Source of the DNA: Endothia cerciana
Lineage: Eukaryota; Ascomycota; Sordariomycetes; Diaporthales; Cryphonectriaceae
DNA length: 64,000 bases
Direction of reading: 5' to 3'
Assembly (NCBI GenBank): GCA_026119935.1
Contig: JALRMH010000004.1
Span: forward strand, 186,001-250,000
Part shown: piece after piece, positions 44,419 to 55,181 of the stretch
How positions within the stretch are numbered: position 1 is the first letter of the stretch
How the letters are laid out: the number at the start of each line of letters is the position of its first letter
Translations under genes and position numbers: made by a program
The notes under the pieces: generated by a model
Seen by the model: the letters and a program-made list of their open reading frames with translations, nothing else
Databases searched by the model: none
What the model was told of the DNA's origin: nothing

Positions 44419-47400
44419 ATGGGGAAGCTCGTCCGGCTCGAGCTTTTTAGTACGTTCCAATCGCGTCTTTGGTCTGCGGTTCTGGGCTGGGACGATACCG
44501 AATGCTGACGCGATGCGCTCGCAAGACTTCAAGTCCTACAAGGGCCACCACACTCTGCTCTTTGGCGACTCCTACTTCACCTCGATCATCGGGCCCAATG
44601 GATCGGGTAAATCCAATTCGTAAGTCCCCCCGGCCCCCCGGCCCCCCGGCCCCCCGGCGCCGAACGGCACCTACCGCCCACGCGCCTGCTTTGCGCTGCT
44701 GACCCGGGACACCTCGCCCACAGCATGGACGCGATCTCCTTCGTCCTGGGGATCAAGTCCGCGCAGCTGCGCTCCTCCCACCTGAAGGAGCTCGTCTACC
44801 GCGGCCGCGTGATGAAGACGAGCAAGATCAACGACGACGGCTCCGTCGCCGACCCCGCGACCAACGGCCACGCGAACGGCCACGCGAACGGCGGCGGCGA
44901 CGACGACGTGGCGTCCGGGGGCCGCGGCTTGCGCAACGACCCCAAGACCGCGTGGGTCATGGCCGTCTACGAGGACGACGCGGGCGACGAGCAGAAGTGG
45001 AAGCGGACCATCACCTCGCAGGGGAGCAGCCTGTACCACATCAACGACCGCCCCGTCGGCGCGCAGCAGTACAACGAGGCGCTGGAGGCCGAGAACATCC
45101 TGATCAAGGCGAGGAACTTCCTGGTGTTCCAGGGCGACGTCGAGGCCATCGCCTCGCAGTCGCCGCAGGACCTCACCAGGCTGGTCGAGCAGATCTCGGG
45201 CTCCCTGGAGTACAAGGCCGAGTACGACAGGCTGCAGGCCGAGGCGGAGCAGGCCGCGGACAACCAGAACTTCCAGCTCCACAGGCGCCGCGGCATCAAC
45301 TCCGAGATCAAGCAGTACCAGGAGCAGAAGAAGGAGGCCGAGAACTTCCAGAAGAAGACGGAGGAGCGCGACGAGGCTGTTGTCACGCATATCCTCTGGA
45401 AGCTGTACAACTTCCAGAGGGTCATGGACGAGTCCAGCGCCAAGATCCAGGAGCACCAGCAGAACCTGGTCGAGTTCCGCAGGAACGTCGAGTCTTTCGA
45501 GAGGAAGCTTGAGGCAGCCCGCAGGGAGCAGGCTGTCGTGGGGAAGGAGGTCGGCAGGCTTGAAAAGAACATCCGGGTCAAGGAGCGGGACATTGAGGAC
45601 AAGGAGAACAGCCTGGTCCCTCTCGACGAGAAGGTGGCACAGAGCACTCAGAATATCGAGAGGCTGAAGAGGCGAGCCGAGAACGTGACCAAGGAACGCG
45701 ACGACCAGGTCAAGGCCATCCAGAAGGCCAGGAAGGATCTCGCAGCCGTGGAGAAGGCACAGCACGAGTTCGAGAAGCAGTGGCAGGAGACCATCAAGAA
45801 GCAGGGCAAGCAGCTGACGGATGCGGACCGCAGGGAGTACAACAAGCTGAAGGCGCAGGCTATGGCAAAGTCATCTGCAGACCAGGCACGGCTCGACGGC
45901 CTCATCCGGCAGCTGAAGGGCGATGAGGTGACGGTCAACAGCCTCAAGGGCAAGGTCGACACGATCCAGGCCTCGGTTGACAAGCTCGACGGCGAACTCC
46001 GATCCATCCGGGAACGAAAAGAGGCAACACAAGAACTTGTCCGGCAGATCTCGAGCGAGCTTGACGACAGCAAGAAGGAATACAATCAACTGAACTCCGA
46101 GGTAATCAGGATAAATAACTCCAAGACCGAGATCGAGGAGAAAGTGCGCGACATCGCCAGAAAGATCCAAGAGGCAGAAGCCGGCCAGGAGGAGAGCAGG
46201 AAGGAGAAGAGGATCAAGGAGATGGTCCAGACCCTGAAGCGGATGAACCCGGCAGTGCGCGGCAGAGTCGGCGACCTCTGCAAGCCCAAGCAAAAGAAGT
46301 TCGACGAGGCTGTCATTACCGCGCTTGGTCGTGACTTTGACTCGGTGGTTGTTGACACCGAGAAGGCCGGCTTCGACTGTGTTGCATATCTCAAATCGCA
46401 GCAGTTCCCTCCCATGGCTTTCATCCCGTTGGACAACATCAAAACCAACGTCCCGAATTCCGCTGTCAAGGGCATACCTGGAGCGCGCCTGACGATCGAG
46501 ACGATCGATTTCGACTCGTCGCTGGAACGTGCAATGACATATGCCTGTGGCAGCTCTATCGTGTGCGACTCACTCGACATCGCCAAGGATGTCTGCTATA
46601 GGAGGCGGATACCTGTCAAGGCCGTGACAATCGAGGGGTACGTCATCCACAAGGCGGGTTTGATGACTGGTGGTCGTCTACCTGAGCGCAAGGGTGGCAA
46701 GCGGCAATTCCAGGATCACGACGTTCAGAACTTGAAGAAGCAGCTCGAGAAGCTTATGGCTACCCTCTCCCAGCTGCCGAGGACAGACAGGACGAGGCTA
46801 GAGACCCTGAAGCAGAGTATTTCGACCCTCCAGGAACGACAGAGGCTGGCCCAGGGCGAGCTGCAGGCATTCGAGAAGAACGAGGCCGGCAAGAAGAAGG
46901 AGCTCCAGCATGAGGAGAGGCAGCTTGATGAGTGGGAGCCCAAGTACGAGGAGAGGAACGACGAGCTGGAAGCTACCCGCAAGTCTGTCGCTAATTTCGA
47001 GAGGGCGGTTGCGGCCGTGCAGGACAAGATCTTCGCCGACTTCTGCAAGCGGCTTGGGTACACAGACATCCGCGCATACGAGGCACTGCAGGGAAGCCTG
47101 GAGCAAGAGGCCTCTAAGAAGCGCAACGAGTTCGAGGTGCAGAAGCAGAGGCTCAAGAGCATACTGACACTTGAGAACTCCCGGCATGATGAGACACAAC
47201 GGCGTCTCCTGCAGATCAAGGCCCAACTTGAGCGGCTGGAGGCTGATATCGAATCGTATGAGGGAGAGAAGGCCGGCATCGAGGAGGCCCTGGGCGCAGA
47301 TCAGGACGAGCTCGAGGCACTCAAGGAGAGCCTTGAGGAGGTGAAAGAGCAGCTGAGCAAGAAGGCCGAGAAGGTGTCTGAGGCAAAGCAAGAGGTGCAG

Positions 47401-48506
47401 AAGCGGAGCAAGGACATCGACGCCAGGTTGAAAGCGATCAGCGGCCTTGAGGCTGAGATCCAGAAGAACAGCGCTAGCAAGTTCGTCCTGCTCAGACGGT
47501 GCAAGCTTGAGCAGGTACAAATACCACTGGCGGGGGGATCACTCGACGACTTGCCTAACCAGGACAATCTGTTGCATCAGGATCCAGATGCGATGGATGT
47601 GGACGAGGGAGGCGAAGACGAAGCGATGGAAGCTGCCATGGAGGACTACGGTATTGATGTGGACTTTGATAGCTTGGACGACGAGTTGAAGGATGTAAGT
47701 GCACGGATGCATCTGACGAGGTCACAGAAGCTAACGGATCACAGTCTGAGGAGGATGTCGAGGATAAGCTCCAAGAACGGATCAGTTCCCTGACAGCAGA
47801 ACTCGAAAAGCTGAACCCGAACATGCGCGCCATCGAGCGTCTGGAGAGCGTCGAAAACCGCCTCAAGGCAACAGAGCAAGACTTTGAGAACTCCCGAACC
47901 GCCCTCAGGGAAGCTCGTGACGCCTTCAACGCCGTCAAGGCCACGCGCTTCGAGCTCTTCAATAAGGCCTTTGAGCACATCAAGGAGCAGATCGTCGCTG
48001 TGTACAAGGACCTCACCCGCTCGGAGGCTTTCCCCATTGGCGGGCACGCCTACCTCGATATCGAGGACGACACGGACACCCCCTATCTGTCCGGCATCAA
48101 GTATCACGCTATGCCCCCCCTGAAGCGATTTCGAGACATGGAGCATCTCTCCGGTGGCGAGAAGACGATCGCGGCGCTTGCGCTGCTGTTCGCCATCCAC
48201 AGCTACCAGCCCAGTCCTTTCTTCGTGCTGGACGAGGTGGATGCTGCGCTGGACAATGCGAATGTCGAGAAGATCAAGAAGTACATCCGCGAGCATGCGG
48301 GTCCCGGCATGCAGTTCATTGTCATCTCGCTCAAGACGGGTTTGTTCCAGGACAGCGAGAGCTTGATCGGGGTCTACAGGGATCAGGAAGTCAATAGCTC
48401 GAAGACATTGACGTTGGATGTAAGTCTCCCCCCGTCCTGTCTCCTCTACCGCTCGTCCCACTCTGGTTGACTGACTTTATTTTTCCAGCTTCGGAAGTAT
48501 GCGTAG
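44419..48506 (+). CDS. smc1: Cohesin subunit SMC1
   Basis: Five exons (44419-44449, 44526-44619, 44724-47694, 47745-48419, 48489-48506) give 1262 residues, the usual SMC1 length. The N-terminal ATPase half starts MGKLVRLELF-NFKSYKGHH, with Walker A GPNGSGKSN at 33-41. Long coiled coils (for example residues 170-500 and 680-1020) flank a hinge at about 515-640 (VRGRVGDLCKPKQKKFDEAV, RIPVKAVTIEGYVIHKAGLM). The C-terminal head has the ABC signature LSGGEKT at 1167-1173 and Walker B FFVLDEVDAALD at 1191-1202. It ends SSKTLTLDLRKYA, the last five residues coming from a tiny 18-nt final exon. The protein pairs with SMC3 and the kleisin to hold sister chromatids together. A low-complexity insert (NGHANGHANGGGDDD) lies near residues 80-95. 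Confidence 0.96.
44626..44660. repeat. (CCCCCGG)4 in SMC1 intron 2
   Basis: Four tandem C5-6GG units directly after the 5' splice site of SMC1 intron 2. The template strand would carry four G runs of five or six, a G-quadruplex-type arrangement. Confidence 0.85.
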
Positions 48507-49306
48507 ACGGTCCGCTGGACATGGATGGCAAATACCACGAGGTTATGGGGGATGCTTTGGTTTTCTTGGGGCGGCGTCCATGGCTATGCGTGCGCTCTAG
48601 TACTTGCTTCTTCGGCGGAGCAAAATCGGATCCGCCCTTCAGCGATCGCGCACATAGGCGGACGCCAGCCCTGCGCTGGCTCGTGGATATAATGGTATTC
48701 AATTGCTGGACTGTATACTTATGAAGTTCACTTACCCGTTGCGAGGGTCTCGCAAGCCCACAAGTAGGGCATCTTGGCTGGGGCTGGCCTTTCGAGAGTT
48801 TGAGTTATCCACACCGTGACCTCGCTGTCAGATGGTTCAACAGAACCTGAGTGAAATTGACGAGCACCCAAGTCAAAAGGCGTCTGTAATTTGACGAGCT
48901 TGAAACGGATTTGCCCCCCTAGCCATCATATCATGCCTGAGACCCTGGATGGGGGAGTGATGCCAGCAGGGTTCGGGTTGTAAGCTTACGGCAGGGGAGC
49001 TGTAGCCACAGTGGCGCTAGCGGGAGTGAAGTTGTCCTTTCCTCCCGAGGGGCAGCGGCCGCTCAACCCTGGAGAGCTGGAACCTGGCCACGTTTTGTCA
49101 ACTTCATCATACCAATCATCGCCGCCGACCTGTCGACCTTCCAATCCGCTCTGCTCCATCATCCATACCCGCGTCCACCTGGAGCAGAGGCCTCCCAGAG
49201 CTCGAACGTCTCCAACGTCAAGTTATCTGATCCCTCTTGCGACGTGACCAGTGCCCAAAGTTTGGGGAGTTCGTTGGTCGCGTTGACCTAGGCCTGCGAC
49301 ATCACC
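48507..49306. other. Intergenic between smc1 and sec23
   Basis: 3' region of smc1 and promoter of sec23; no gene or repeat of note. Confidence 0.5.
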
Positions 49307-51864
49307 ATGGCGGCCCCTATGGACTACGAGGCTCTCAAGGAGCAATGGAGCGACGTGGAAGAGCGCGACGGGGTTCGGCTCAGCTGGAACGTCTTTCCAA
49401 GCTCTAGGATGGTTCGTCGTGCACTCCTCCGTGATGTGCCTCGCGCTCGTGCCTGACCGACTCTATAGGAAGCCTCGCGACTCGTGGTGCCCATCGGAGC
49501 TCTGTACACACCACTCAAGGAGAAGCCAGAGTCTCCCCTGCTGCAGTTCGAACCGGTCACCTGCAAACAGCCCTGTCGCTCGGTGCTGAACCCCTTCTGG
49601 TGAGTGGGCTGTTTCCCCCAAGGCTATCTACCTGCCACCGGCACGCTGACAGCCCACCAGCCAGGTTGACGTTCGGGCGCGCCTCTGGATCTGCCCCTTC
49701 TGCCTGTCCCGCAACGCCCTGCCACCGCACTACAAGGACATTTCCGCCAACGCGATCCCTCCGGAGCTGCACCCCTCGAACACGACGATCGAATACCGCC
49801 TCGCCAGGCCCGCGCCCAGCCCCCCGATCTTCCTATATGTCGTCGACACGTGCCAGGAGGAGGACAGCCTGGCGGCGCTCAAGGAATCCCTCATCATGAG
49901 CTTGAGCCTGCTGCCCGAGAATGCTCTGGTCGGCCTCATCACATACGGCACCATGGCACAGGTCCACGAGATCGGCTACACCGAGTGCGCCAAGTCGTAT
50001 GTCTTCCGCGGGAGCAAGGAGTACTCCGCGAAGCAGGTCCAGGAGATGCTCGGTCTGTCCCAGCCCGCCCTCCGCCCCGGCGTGCAGCCCCAACCCGGCA
50101 GGCCCATGCCTATGGGCCCTGCCGCGCGGTTCCTGCTGCCCGTCTCGCAGTGCGAGTTCAACCTCACCAAGGCCTTGGAGCAACTGCAGAAGGACCCTTG
50201 GCCCGTTGCCAACGACCGGAGGAATCTGCGCTGTACAGGTGTGGCGCTCAGCGTCGCCGTCGGTCTGCTGGAGACCTCATTCCAGAATGCCGGAGGGCGC
50301 ATCATGCTGTTCGCTGGTGGCCCGGCCACGGAGGGCCCTGGTATGGTCGTGGGTGCTGAGCTGAGGGAGCCGATGCGGTCTCACCACGATATCGACCGTG
50401 ACAACATCAAGTACTATAAGAAGGCGCTCAAGTTCTATGACAATCTGGCCAAGAGGACCGCGCACAATGGCCACATTATTGACATCTTCGCCGGCTGTCT
50501 AGACCAGGTCGGTCTCCTGGAAATGAAGGGCCTGTCCAACTCGACCGGCGGACATATCATTCAGACAGATAGTTTCACATCGTCCATGTTCAAGCAGTCG
50601 TTCGTGCGGATGTTTGACAAGGATGATGATGACAACCTGACCATGGGTTTCAACGCTGTTCTCGAGGTCCTGACCACCAAGGAGCTCAAGGTCACCGGTC
50701 TCATCGGCCATGCGGTCTCCCTGAACAAGAAGTCGACGTCTGTCGGCGAGACAGAGTGCGGCATCGGTAACACCTGCTCGTGGAAGATGTGTGGTATCGA
50801 CCCCACTGCTAGCTATGGCGTCTACTTCGAAATCGCTGGTCAGGGCGGTCCGGCGCAAGTTCAGCAGCCCAACCGGGGCATGATGCAGTTCTTGACGTAC
50901 TACCAGCACTCCTCTGGGCAGTTCCACCTTCGTGTGACAACCGTTGCGCGGAACATGAGTGGGCCAGCTGGAGATCCGGCGATTGCACAGTCCTTCGACC
51001 AGGAGGCTGCTGCCGTCTTGATGTCCAGAATTGCCGTCTTCAAGGCTGAGGTGGACGATGGCCCGGACGTCCTGCGCTGGGTCGACCGCATGCTTATCCG
51101 GCTCTGCTCGAGGTTTGCCGACTACAGGAAAGACGACCCATCGTCCTTCCGCCTGGAGAAGAACTTTACTCTCTACCCACAGTTCATGTTCCACCTGCGG
51201 AGGAGTCAGTTCCTGCAGGTCTTCAACAACTCTCCCGATGAGACGGCCTTCTATCGGCATGTGCTGAACCACGAGGACGTCAGCAACTCCCTCATCATGA
51301 TACAGCCCACCCTTGACTCGTACACATTCAACCAGGAGGAGGGCTCGCCGGTGCTGCTTGACTCTACTTCTATACAACCGCAGCACATCCTTCTGCTCGA
51401 CACCTTCTTTCACATCCTCATCTTCCACGGTGAAACTATTGCAGAATGGAGGAAGGCAGGGTACCAGGAACAGGAGGGGTATGAGAATTTCGCGGCACTG
51501 TTGGAGAAGCCGAAGGAGGACGCAAGGGTCAGTTTAGCGATCACCCGCGGGGCCGCTCGAGGTATGATGCTGACAGTGAGCAGGACCTGATCACCGACCG
51601 CTTCCCTCTCCCGCGTTTCATCGTGTGCGACGCAGGTGGTTCCCAGGCCCGTTTCCTGCTGTCGAAACTGAACCCTTCGACCACGCACACGACCGGGGCG
51701 TACGGAGCGCCCGCCCAGAGCGCACAGACCATCTTCACCGACGACGTGTCTCTACAGACGTTTATGGATCACTTGATGAAGTAAGTCTCCCCAACCTGCC
51801 CTGTCTCATCCAGGCTCCTAGGCTCACAAACTCCTCCAGGCTTGCCGTCAGCGGGACAAATTAG
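49307..51864 (+). CDS. sec23: COPII coat protein SEC23
   Basis: Five exons (49307-49411, 49469-49599, 49661-51527, 51584-51780, 51840-51864) give 774 residues. Domains in order: N-terminal beta segment (DGVRLSWNVFPSSRMEASRL, VVPIGALYTPLKEK); zinc-finger Cys pairs CKQPC and CPFC at about residues 60-85, split by intron 2; the trunk (FLYVVDTCQEEDSLAALKES, LPENALVGLITYGTMAQVHE); a helical domain; and the C-terminal gelsolin-like domain (PQHILLLDTFFHILIFHG). It ends SLQTFMDHLMKLAVSGTN. SEC23 is the GTPase-activating protein for Sar1 and, with SEC24, forms the inner COPII coat for ER export. All junctions keep frame. The assignment is secure. Confidence 0.96.
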
Positions 51865-52775
51865 CATATGTGTCAGGGATACTTGGTATGTGACTGCAAG
51901 AGAGACTGGGCGTGGGTCGGTAGCGAACCCTGGGGTTAATATGAATTGAAAAGAAGTCTTGGTCGAAACGAGCATCCTTTCTGCGCTGTGGTCCGAAGTG
52001 ACATGTTCCCTGCTGGTGTCTGATAACAGTGGGGATTGGAGGAACGAGGGCGTACATGATGTGGGAAAAAGAAGGGAGGGAGGGGGGGGGGGCCGGTGAT
52101 GCTTTCTTATCTCAGTGGATGATGTTACTTATATTGACTATAACCTATGTTGACCTCCGGAGTAGCGGCGGCAGAAAATTTAAGACGCAGCGGTCTCAAA
52201 GACATGTGCTTCCTTCTTGCACGTCGTCGTCAGATGAGTCGATATGTACCCGTGTCTCGTTCAGTCCGAACCCCCCCCCCCCCCGGGGCCTATCTGGAGG
52301 AAGAGAAAACAATTTGAATAAAAATAAAAATAAAAATAAAAAATAAATTTACAACTTCAGGCCTGGCTGCAATATTCCTAGTGATAGCTTTCGATATGAT
52401 ATCTTCTGTCCTCCAAACTGTGAAGACTGACACATCCCAAACATCTCGGTCCGTTGGCTACAGAGGAACAACTCTAGCCATCAGAGGATGTAAGTTCCTC
52501 GAGGTACGTACCGAGAGCATTTTAGCGCAAAAGCGCACCGGGCCTCGTGAGGTTTGCCGGGCAGCTGTTAGCCACTCAGCGCTTCTCGTCAGCAGCAAAA
52601 GCGGGCCCACACGTGATCGCTCCTGCCGCACACGAAAATTGGGTAGGCCGGCAACCCAAGGTCGTCTTTGTCTGGTCTCCAAGGGAAATTTCCACTTCGA
52701 GGCCCGGACTTGCGAACGACGACTTCCAACTCCCAAACCCACCACAAGTCAATCCCCTCCGCCAAACCAGTCAAC
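51865..52775. other. Intergenic between sec23 and rpl12
   Basis: Contains G and C runs (about 52081-52092, 52270-52284) and an AAAAT pentamer array at about 52316-52347. The last 150 bp before rpl12 is pyrimidine-rich, as usual for fungal ribosomal-protein promoters. No gene supported. Confidence 0.5.
52316..52347. repeat. (AAAAT)n array
   Basis: Five to six A-rich pentamer units (ATAAAAATAAAAATAAAAAT register). Confidence 0.85.
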
Positions 52776-53715
52776 ATGCGTGAGTACTACCGTTACCGAC
52801 AGCCGTCGTAGGAGATATCAAGTACTGATGGTGCATCTCCTGCCAAACAGCTCCCAAGTTCGACCCCAATGAGGTGAAGGTCATGTACGCAAAAAACCGC
52901 TTCCCTCCCCTGGCCCCCCGCCCTCGACGACAGGCCCGCCCTCGATCGATCGATGGGACTCGGAAAGAGCTCAGTGGACCGAGAGATGCTGACTGTGTTG
53001 GAACTGTAGCTACCTCCGTGCCACCGGAGGTGAGGTCGGTGCCTCCTCTGCGCTCGCGCCCAAGATTGGTCCCCTGGGTCTCTCCCCCAAGAAAGTTGGT
53101 GAGGATATCGCGAAGGCGACCGGCGACTGGGTACGCATTACTTGCCCCCTCCAAACCCCGAAGACACCAATCGATCCTACGACCCGCCGAGTGATACCTG
53201 CTGGGAGGAGCACGGGAGCTTACATATGAATTTTTTTTTCTTTCCCACCAAACAGAAGGGCCTCCGCGTCACCGTCCAGCTCACCATCCAGAACCGTCAA
53301 GCCGCCGTCTCTGTAGTCCCTACCGCCTCTTCCCTCGTGATCCGCGCGCTCAAGGAGCCCCCCCGCGACCGCAAGAAGGAGAAGAACATCAAGCACAACA
53401 AGTCTGTGTCCCTGGACGAGATCATCGAGATTGGGCGGACGATGCGGTACAAGTCCTTCTCCAAGTCCCTCGAGGGCACCGTCAAGGAGGTTCTGGGTAC
53501 GGCCTTCAGCGTCGGCTGCCAGGTCGACGGAAAGAGCCCCAAGGCGATCCAGGATGCGATCGCGGCGGGCGAGATTGACAGTGAGTCGGCCCAAGATCGG
53601 ACCCTGCCTCTGCTCCTGCCCCCGGCGGCTCACGGAGCGGGGCAGGACTACTGACGTGTTTGAGCGAGAGAGATGGTGGATGCTGACGTCGTCACCCACA
53701 GTTCCTGAAGAGTAA
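52776..53715 (+). CDS. rpl12: Ribosomal protein uL11 (RPL12)
   Basis: Five exons (52776-52779, 52851-52884, 53010-53130, 53256-53580, 53702-53715) give exactly 165 residues. The product begins MPPKFDPNEVKVIYLRATGG, has the uL11 core ASSALAPKIGPLGLSPKKVG and KGLRVTVQLTIQNRQA, and ends AAGEIDIPEE. uL11 sits at the base of the ribosomal stalk and contacts the GTPase-centre rRNA and elongation factors. The first coding exon is only four bases (ATG plus C), and the last contributes fourteen. Four introns in so short a gene, crowded toward the 5' end, fit highly expressed fungal ribosomal-protein genes. The assignment is secure because every junction preserves both frame and family sequence. Confidence 0.96.
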
Positions 53716-54952
53716 ACAAAATTTCGACCTCACGAGGCAAGGTGGTTTGGGATTCTCAGGCATGTCAAATGGAGTTCAGGGCTTGTTCTTTAAGCTAGGC
53801 GCGGCCATACGAAAAGCACTATGGCCGGCAATGATACACCACAACAACCAAAAACGTTGAACAAGCAAGCCTGCCGAGCTCTTTTTTCGGCCTGTGAAAG
53901 GTCTCCAGTGCCTCTGCCCTGTCCAACCCCCTCCCCCCCCCCAGAATCCTCATGCATTCCGTGCAGCCGCGAACGAACGAACAAAACGAGTTGCAGACTT
54001 ATGACCCTGGCCAACACTCTGAAAATACCACCACGCTCTCCCATGGTATATTTCAATTTTAGTGCTCAGGAAGATCAAACTTGGTGACAGACCCATTACT
54101 CACCACGGCTTTCTTTGGTCCTTCGGGGCGTTGTGGAGGTTGAGGTCCATTTTCGAGGTCGACATTCTCTCAGAGCGATCAGTCCCTGCTGGCTGCCTGG
54201 CTGCCTGTTGCTTGCTGGTAATCTTCAGGGGACGCCTTGCGGATAGCTAATTACCATGACGTAGTCGTCGTGCCCTCTGCAGCAAATGAACTTCGTTCTT
54301 CCGACCGTCTCGTCTCGAAAGCGTGACTCTGGGGTGCGCATCCAGTGAGAAGCTTGTCCCTCGTGACCAACCACCCCCATGTGAGGCCCTTCCAAGCCCA
54401 CCGTTGGTCTCCTGAGGGGAGCAGTCAGAGCCTGTCGACGAACAGGCTTTTATCTAAGCGGTGGGGCGTGGGAGGCAACTACAGAGACCGACCGGGTCTT
54501 GGTCATGGAGGCCCTTTGCCTCTAGTCATGTTGTCTGCACTTTCGGGGCTTCGACTAAAGCGAGACGTAGATCGGGGGGCTCTGACTACTTCCTCCACTA
54601 CATACAGTAACACGACCTGGCGTGGGCTGTCTGTCCGTCGCCAGAGGGCAGTGGGCAAACAAACGTGATGTCACGCCTGGGTCCCTGCCCATGGACAACT
54701 TCCTCACGGGCACTGACTGAGTAATCGGGCAGGATCTTCACAAAGCGGCCAATCAACCAGCCAACCAGCCGACCAACGCCGCACGCTCCCCCAAATTAAT
54801 ACTATCTTGTAATCCCAGGACATCACTGAGATACGAATCGAGGTTAGCTGGGGGGAGGGGGGGAGGGGGATCAGGTAAGCTGTCGTCATGTGCTGCTATG
54901 TGGGCGACACGCCGTGGCTTGGAGATATTTATCCCAGGAGGCTCTTTCGTTG

Positions 54953-54983
54953 CAGACCAGGCCAGACCAGGCCAGACCAGAGT
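54953..54983. repeat. Tandem GACCAGGCCA repeat
   Basis: Three imperfect copies of a 10-bp unit (GACCAGGCCA). Confidence 0.8.
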
Positions 54984-55157
54984 GGACGGATTGCCCTGCG
55001 TAGCGTGCAAGCCACGATCGACGACCATCACCACCCAGGTGGCCTCTTCACCCGCGAGAGTAGGGACGTTGAAAGATCTCTCTCTCTCTTCCTTCCTCTT
55101 TCTCTCCGTGCTGACTGACCGGGTGTGCTGTACTACGTACCCTACACAAAGGCGTCA

Positions 55158-55181
55158 GCCACACCACACCACACCACACCG
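55158..55181. repeat. (CCACA)n pentamer array, second locus
   Basis: Four to five CCACA units, the same pentamer as the array at 18421-18448. Confidence 0.8.

Noticed and set aside
44671..45765. 364-codon open frame antisense to SMC1
   Set aside because: Shadow of the GC-rich coding strand: Leu/Val/Asp-rich composition, no domain, fully inside an SMC1 exon.
50499..51428. 309-codon frame antisense to SEC23
   Set aside because: Lies inside an exon with secure SEC23 homology; no domain.
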